DNA of 49,154 nucleotides. Source: Desulfobacterales bacterium. GTDB lineage: Bacteria; Desulfobacterota; Desulfobacteria; Desulfobacterales; JAIPEE01. Below the pieces are notes generated by a model that was not told where the DNA came from, searched no databases, and worked only from the letters and a program-made list of their open reading frames with translations. The DNA lies in contig JAIPEE010000030.1 of the NCBI GenBank assembly GCA_021737275.1, positions 1 to 49,154 of the forward strand. The letters are read 5' to 3'. The stretch's first letter is position 1; the number at the start of each line of letters is the position of its first letter. This document shows, one piece after another, positions 45,577 to 49,154 of the stretch. The position numbers were made by a program, and so were the translations under genes.

Positions 45577-45771
45577 ATGTTTGGTCCCAATGGTAACCCT
45601 TCCGGCGAAGCATTCACATGCCATCTTTGCGGCCATAATTTTGAGCGCCCTGACATGGTGGCTGTAGAAATTGAAGAAACGAATAAAGCAATCGTACATA
45701 TCTGTTCGCTTTGTCTTTCAACAAATAAGACGGGTAATTTTGTTCTACCGGCCGGTGCAATGAGCAACTAA
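45577..45771 (+). CDS. Small zinc-ribbon protein
   Basis: 64 residues from ATG 45577 with two CxxC pairs (FTCHLCGHNFERPDMV and VHICSLCLS), a classic zinc-ribbon pattern. The in-frame sequence just upstream is also protein-like (PCATHDGIESP), and ATT 45541 has AAAAGGAA 4-5 nt before it, whereas ATG 45577 has no ribosome site. A start at ATT 45541 (76 residues) is therefore possible, or an original start was lost. A terminator follows. Function unknown; it may be the last gene of the SBP4 transcript. Confidence 0.65.
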   Translation: MFGPNGNPSGEAFTCHLCGHNFERPDMVAVEIEETNKAIVHICSLCLSTNKTGNFVLPAGAMSN

Positions 45772-45795
45772 TAAACACCCAATAAAACTGTTATT

Positions 45796-45844
45796 AAGTA
45801 TAAAAGTTCTTTTTATTTCCCAGAGGACTTTTATACTTCTTTTT
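45796..45844 (+). terminator. Terminator after the zinc-ribbon gene
   Basis: AAGTATAAAAGTTC pairs with GACTTTTATACTT (loop 16-18 nt), followed by CTTTTTGG. Between 45845 and 46145 nothing further is seen. Confidence 0.85.
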
Positions 45845-46145
45845 GGATTCATCCGAAGTGATTTTAAAACAAACGTATCCCGGAAATAGCTGAACCCACC
45901 GTAAAAGCCTAAAAACTTGTTCTGCAGACAAATTATCCCAACGGCAGCCCTTCATACTATTCATTACAAATCCTGTCTTTTATACAAAAATATTAGATGT
46001 GCCTGCCTGAATTGTTAAAAATTTCTCAGGATGATTTTCCTTTCTAATTAATTTTATAAATTAACACAATTTATTTATATAATATAGTACTAAAATATAT
46101 TTTAGCTTTTATCCCAAATATTATTGATCTTATATAATTTTTCAC

Positions 46146-46195
46146 TTGACAAATAAACAACGTTTATTTAGTTTATAACAAAACGTTGTTTATTA
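46146..46195 (+). promoter_or_regulatory. SDH3 promoter with two TetR-type palindromes
   Basis: TTGACA (46146-46151), with palindrome AAATAAACAACGTTTATTT (46151-46169) filling the spacer before the -10-like TAGTTT. A second copy, inverted (AAACGTTGTTTAT), lies at 46181-46193. The -35/box geometry is the same as at SDH2. Confidence 0.75.
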
Positions 46196-46226
46196 AAAAT
46201 ATCATATTTCTTAAAAAGGAGACCTT

Positions 46227-47462
46227 ATGAGTAAAAAAATATTAATTTTAGGCGTCGGTGCCCAGGGTAGCGCCATTGCCAGAATGATGGACAAAGAACC
46301 CAATGTATCAGAAATTATCTGTGCAGATTATAATCAGGATGCGGCAATGTATTTTGAAAAGAAGTTAACCAAAGTCAGGGGCGCCCAGGTTGATGGAAGT
46401 AACTTGGACAGCGTTGTCGCATTGGCACGGGGAGTTGATCTTATTGTAAATGCAATGCCGGTTGAGTTCAATCAAGTCATTTATGAAGCCGCTTTGAAAG
46501 TAAAAGCAAATTACCAGGATATGGCAGGCGGGGTTTATACGGATATTGATAAGTATCTGGAAAGATATATAGATCTTCTTGAAAATGGGACAAAGAAATT
46601 TGAAGATGCAGGAATAACCGCCGTTGTCGGAACCGGCGCCACACCTGGCCTTGCAAACATTACAGTTCGCGAAGCAGTGGACAAACTCGACACATGCGAT
46701 AAAATTGGCATCTATATATATGACGAAGTTGTCCCTAACAATAAGTGGCTCCCCTTCTGGTGGTCACCGGATGTTGCATTCCCGGACATGAGAGATGATG
46801 CCTATATATTTGAAAATGGCAAGATCATTAAGACAAAAGCTCACAGCCGACCGCGTACAATGAACTTGAAAGGAATTGATAAACCGGTACGAATGGTTGA
46901 ACACACGCATGACGAACCGATCACCATGGGATTTTATGCTGATAAGATCCTGAAAGGAGCTAAAAATATTGAGTTTAAATATGGCGGCCCCTCCGTTAAT
47001 CTCAGTGAAAGGCTGCTGCAGCTGGGCATACTTTCTGATGAACCTGTGGAAATTAATGGCTGCAAGGTAGCGCCAATTGATGTCTTACTGAAAGTAACCC
47101 CCCGTCCACCCCAGACAGAAGAAGAAATTCAGGCCATAATTGACGACGGCCTGGCCATTGAACAGGCGTGTATGCTGATCCGGGTTGAAGGCACAAAAGA
47201 CGGCCAGAAAGTTCGTATTGACAGTTATGTCAATGCGCCGGGACTTGAAGAATCGTTTAAAAGAGCCAAAATCACCCATGATTCTTATGTAATTGGTCAA
47301 AGTGCCGGTCTTGTTACCAAGATGCTGGTTAATGATGTCATTACACAAAAGGGCTTGTTTCCGCCTGAAGTATTGAACAAGGAAGAGAGAGCATACTTTT
47401 TTAAGGAAGCTGAAAAATTAGGCATCACTATTGATGAGAACTGGGAAGAATTATCAATATAG
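46227..47462 (+). CDS. Saccharopine dehydrogenase-like NAD(P)-binding protein (SDH3)
   Basis: 411 residues, starting at ATG 46227 after AAAGGAGA. It is a close duplicate of SDH2 (KILILGVGAQGSAIARMM; GTGATPGLANITVREAVDKL; VEHTHDEPITMGFYADKIL). It differs by a short C-terminal tail (NWEELSI) and ends in TAG, with six open codons to TGA after it. Two similar copies under equal operators suggest either dosage or different partner specificity. The segment after it holds inverted repeats and the chimeric pseudogene. Confidence 0.87.
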   Translation: MSKKILILGVGAQGSAIARMMDKEPNVSEIICADYNQDAAMYFEKKLTKVRGAQVDGSNLDSVVALARGVDLIVNAMPVEFNQVIYEAALKVKANYQDMAGGVYTDIDKYLERYIDLLENGTKKFEDAGITAVVGTGATPGLANITVREAVDKLDTCDKIGIYIYDEVVPNNKWLPFWWSPDVAFPDMRDDAYIFENGKIIKTKAHSRPRTMNLKGIDKPVRMVEHTHDEPITMGFYADKILKGAKNIEFKYGGPSVNLSERLLQLGILSDEPVEINGCKVAPIDVLLKVTPRPPQTEEEIQAIIDDGLAIEQACMLIRVEGTKDGQKVRIDSYVNAPGLEESFKRAKITHDSYVIGQSAGLVTKMLVNDVITQKGLFPPEVLNKEERAYFFKEAEKLGITIDENWEELSI

Positions 47463-47548
47463 CTGGGTGCGAAACGTGAGTGAATATAGGCGTATAAGAT
47501 TATCTTTATGCTGACCGGGAAACGGCATCCCCCATTTCCGTGAAGCAC

Positions 47549-47611
47549 AGAGACCCCTTTCATCATAACCCTGTATGATCCACCGAGTTCCACTCTACCG
47601 AAAGGGGTCTC
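47549..47611 (+). repeat. Long-loop inverted repeat after SDH3
   Basis: AGAGACCCCTTTC (47549-47561) and GAAAGGGGTCTCT (47599-47611) are exact complements with a 37-nt loop, and TTCAATTTTG follows. A terminator for SDH3 is likely. Confidence 0.6.
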
Positions 47612-47755
47612 TTCAATTTTGCGGAATTATATTTTATAACATGGAAAGCTCTGGCCGACAGTCGAAAACCTGTGACAATACACTTCTGCCTGAGCTGATT
47701 GTGCATTAATAGATTTTGTCCACACCTCGCTATGGCAACTGGCATCCTGGCGAAT

Positions 47756-47794
47756 GAAGCACTTCAGTTTCCATTGCTCTCCCTGAAGTGCTTC
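47756..47794. repeat. Perfect 12-bp inverted repeat
   Basis: GAAGCACTTCAG (47756-47767) pairs with CTGAAGTGCTTC (47783-47794) around a 15-nt loop. It stands between the SDH3 terminator and the pseudogene. It could be a terminator for either strand. Confidence 0.5.
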
Positions 47795-47901
47795 AAATAA
47801 ACTATAGATTTTACATAAATACATGGGGCCATCAAATTCAGGGGCGAATTAAAAAAATAACCTCGAGAAGGTTTTGCACAGAATAGGAAAGGTAATACGA
47901 T

Positions 47902-48170
47902 ATGAAATACTATTCATCCGTATTTTCAAGAAAACAAAAATTAAAACCACTTGATCTGTATGAATATTCTTTAGATAATTACTGGTTTAAAACAGCAGGA
48001 ATTGAAAATCAAAAGATAAATGGGCCGCTTAGAGGCTGTCGTGAAGCGGATATTCTCATTATCGGCGGTGCTTCGACGATACAGATCGTGTGCTGATAAA
48101 ATTGGTGCTGGCACAATAGCGAAGATGCACCGGGCGCTGTTGAACTAACACGAGGGCTAACCCAACATGA
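47902..48170 (+). pseudogene. Chimeric pseudogene: FAD oxidoreductase 5' end joined to corrinoid protein 3' end
   Basis: From ATG 47902 (AGGAAAGG upstream) 50-odd codons are like the N terminus of FADox2: DNYWFKTAGIENQKINGP and READILIIGG, where FADox2 has NNLWFETSGLHEQK and RADIAIIGGG. At ATTATCGGCGGTGC (48059) the sequence changes into the corrinoid-protein tail (GCTGATAAAATTGGTGCTGG, GATGCACCGGGCGCTGTTGA), in a broken frame. The frame stops at 48094-48096. The same bases occur in the corrinoid remnant at 42211, so joining by short homology is likely. Confidence 0.72.
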
Positions 48171-48195
48171 TCCAAAAAAAGATCACCTTTCATCA

Positions 48196-48222
48196 TAAGC
48201 CGCTCTTTTAAACGGCGGCTTA
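48196..48222 (+). terminator. Terminator after the chimeric pseudogene
   Basis: TAAGCCGC and GCGGCTTA stem with ATTATCTTT after. Same place and similar sequence as the hairpin at 42342. Confidence 0.75.
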
Positions 48223-48263
48223 ATTATCTTTATGAAAAAGATTGCAAAAACTTATCATGCGCT

Positions 48264-48284
48264 ATAAATAAACACCATTTATAT
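48264..48284 (+). promoter_or_regulatory. TetR-type palindrome before TetR3
   Basis: AAATAAACACCATTTATA is two bases from the SDH3 box. It lies about 55-75 bp upstream of the TetR3 gene, fitting autoregulation. Confidence 0.6.
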
Positions 48285-48338
48285 AGTTAATCTTTTAATG
48301 TTAAAAGTTTTTAACCATTTAAATAAACGGAACATTTT

Positions 48339-48965
48339 ATGAAACGGGCCAGAAGCAGGGAAAGCAAACAGGAACGCCTTAATGACATTCTTTATGCTGC
48401 CAAAACGGTGTTTGTTAAAAAGCGCTATGAAAATGCTACAATAAGAGAAATTGCCCGGAGAGCCAGGGTAACACCTGCAACCATATATCTTTACTTTAAA
48501 AATAAAGATGAATTGTTTGGAACAATTCTGGAGGACGTACAGGTTAATCTCAATCAGGTTCTTGTAAATGCTTCAGAAACACCTGGCTCTATTTTCGATC
48601 GATTTTTTACAATTTTAAAGGCCTATTTTGAATACACCTTACATGAGGAAGAACCTTACCTGCTTGAAGTCAGGATAGCAGATCTTGAAATTTCACCGGT
48701 ATTACGACGGCGGCTGGAACATAATCACCTTAAAACATATAAAATTATTATCAGTGTTGCTAAAGAAGGTATTGAGCAGGGTATTTTACTACCGGAAATT
48801 GATGCGCCGAGTGTTGCTTACAGCCTGATCGGTATTGTGGACGGCCTCTATTATGCTGATAAAGACGGTGACTTTGCCCTATATAATCTGGGCACAGATG
48901 ATGTACTGAGAAATTTCCTTACTTATTTATACAATGGTATTGCATGTGAACCTATAAAGATATAG
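48339..48965 (+). CDS. TetR-family regulator (TetR3)
   Basis: 208 residues. The head is a clear TetR DNA-binding domain: LNDILYAAKTVFVKKRYENA, then TIREIARRARVTPATIYLYF and KNKDELF (residues about 12-58). The ligand domain is long and not specific by eye. The gene ends in TAG inside the stem of its own terminator. Palindromes of one type precede this gene and SDH2, SDH3, FADox1 and perhaps AH1, so I suggest TetR3 as their regulator; TetR2 has a different box. The ribosome site (ACGGAA) is weak. Confidence 0.9.
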   Translation: MKRARSRESKQERLNDILYAAKTVFVKKRYENATIREIARRARVTPATIYLYFKNKDELFGTILEDVQVNLNQVLVNASETPGSIFDRFFTILKAYFEYTLHEEEPYLLEVRIADLEISPVLRRRLEHNHLKTYKIIISVAKEGIEQGILLPEIDAPSVAYSLIGIVDGLYYADKDGDFALYNLGTDDVLRNFLTYLYNGIACEPIKI

Positions 48966-48987
48966 CCGCCATAAAATGGCGGCTATA
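48961..48987 (+). terminator. Terminator overlapping the TetR3 stop codon
   Basis: TATAGCCGCCAT, AAA, ATGGCGGCTATA, then TCTTTC. The 12-bp stem is perfect and the TAG stop (48963-48965) lies in it. From 48988 to the window end nothing is seen. Confidence 0.9.
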
Positions 48988-49154
48988 TCTTTCACTTAAC
49001 ATGCAATATTATTTCAGTCGATACTGAAAAAGCATATAAATATTAGAAATAATTGGATATTATAATAGAAATGTGCTATGGTTTTTGCAGGATTTTGATA
49101 CTAACCCTAACATTTTCTTGCAAATTTTATTATGAAACCAACAAAATCTCCATC

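Noticed and set aside
1-49154. CRISPR arrays, tRNA or rRNA genes, phage genes
   Set aside because: No regularly spaced repeats of CRISPR type, cloverleaf candidates or phage-like gene runs were noticed on either strand.

Overview
The window (about 38-42% G+C by eye) looks like chromosome from an anaerobic, probably sulfate-reducing Desulfobacterota-type bacterium. The main clue is a trimethylamine methyltransferase gene (mttB) at the left edge with an in-frame amber codon. The frame stays open, and homologous in character, for at least 136 codons beyond it, so the host must decode UAG as pyrrolysine. No pyl genes, tRNA, rRNA, CRISPR array or intact transposase were found here. The taxonomic call is an inference.

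Left block (1-21.1 kb, all minus strand). Read in the direction of transcription it runs: saccharopine-dehydrogenase-like gene (SDH1), a dead fifth binding-protein gene, regulator BTAD3, SBP3, amidohydrolase AH1, flavin oxidoreductase FADox1, SBP2, BTAD2, SBP1, BTAD1, mttC, mttB. The SBPs are DppA/OppA-like periplasmic binding proteins with no cognate permease or ATPase. The BTAD proteins are about 710-730 aa regulators: a long TPR-like region followed by a winged helix and a bacterial transcriptional activator domain at the C terminus.

Middle (21.3-36.2 kb). An Lrp/AsnC regulator is divergent from SDH1. A TetR-FADox2-EamA-EamA operon follows, then a cyclopropane-fatty-acid-synthase-like methyltransferase, a PAS protein and a GNAT. 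Next is a minus-strand polyamine/amino-acid group: a carboxynorspermidine-decarboxylase-like gene, a GntR regulator, a polar amino acid ABC transporter, a small Cys protein, a VOC pseudogene, aguB-like, speB-like and isochorismatase-like genes.

Right block (36.3-49.1 kb). BTAD4 is divergent from SDH2; then AH2, a frameshifted corrinoid-protein remnant, an HDAC/acetylpolyamine-amidohydrolase-like gene, SBP4, a zinc-ribbon peptide, SDH3, a chimeric FADox/corrinoid pseudogene and a TetR gene. SDH2 and SDH3 are close duplicates, and their downstream segments share decayed corrinoid sequence and a terminator.

How it may work together (inference). The locus probably imports or senses small nitrogenous, perhaps N-methylated, compounds. 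It would process them with amidohydrolases, flavin oxidases and SDH-like enzymes, and feed methylamine to MttB/MttC. Two regulatory layers are visible. First, each of the four BTAD genes is followed by tandem direct repeats phased at 11 or 22 bp, then by a likely target: mttCB, SBP1, SBP3, or the isochorismatase-speB-aguB operon. In three of the four, an approximately 90-nt paired-arm leader element with compensatory base changes lies between repeats and target. Second, a palindrome built on TAAACA-TGTTTA lies in front of SDH2, SDH3, FADox1, AH1 and the right-hand TetR gene, suggesting a TetR regulon that ties the two blocks together.
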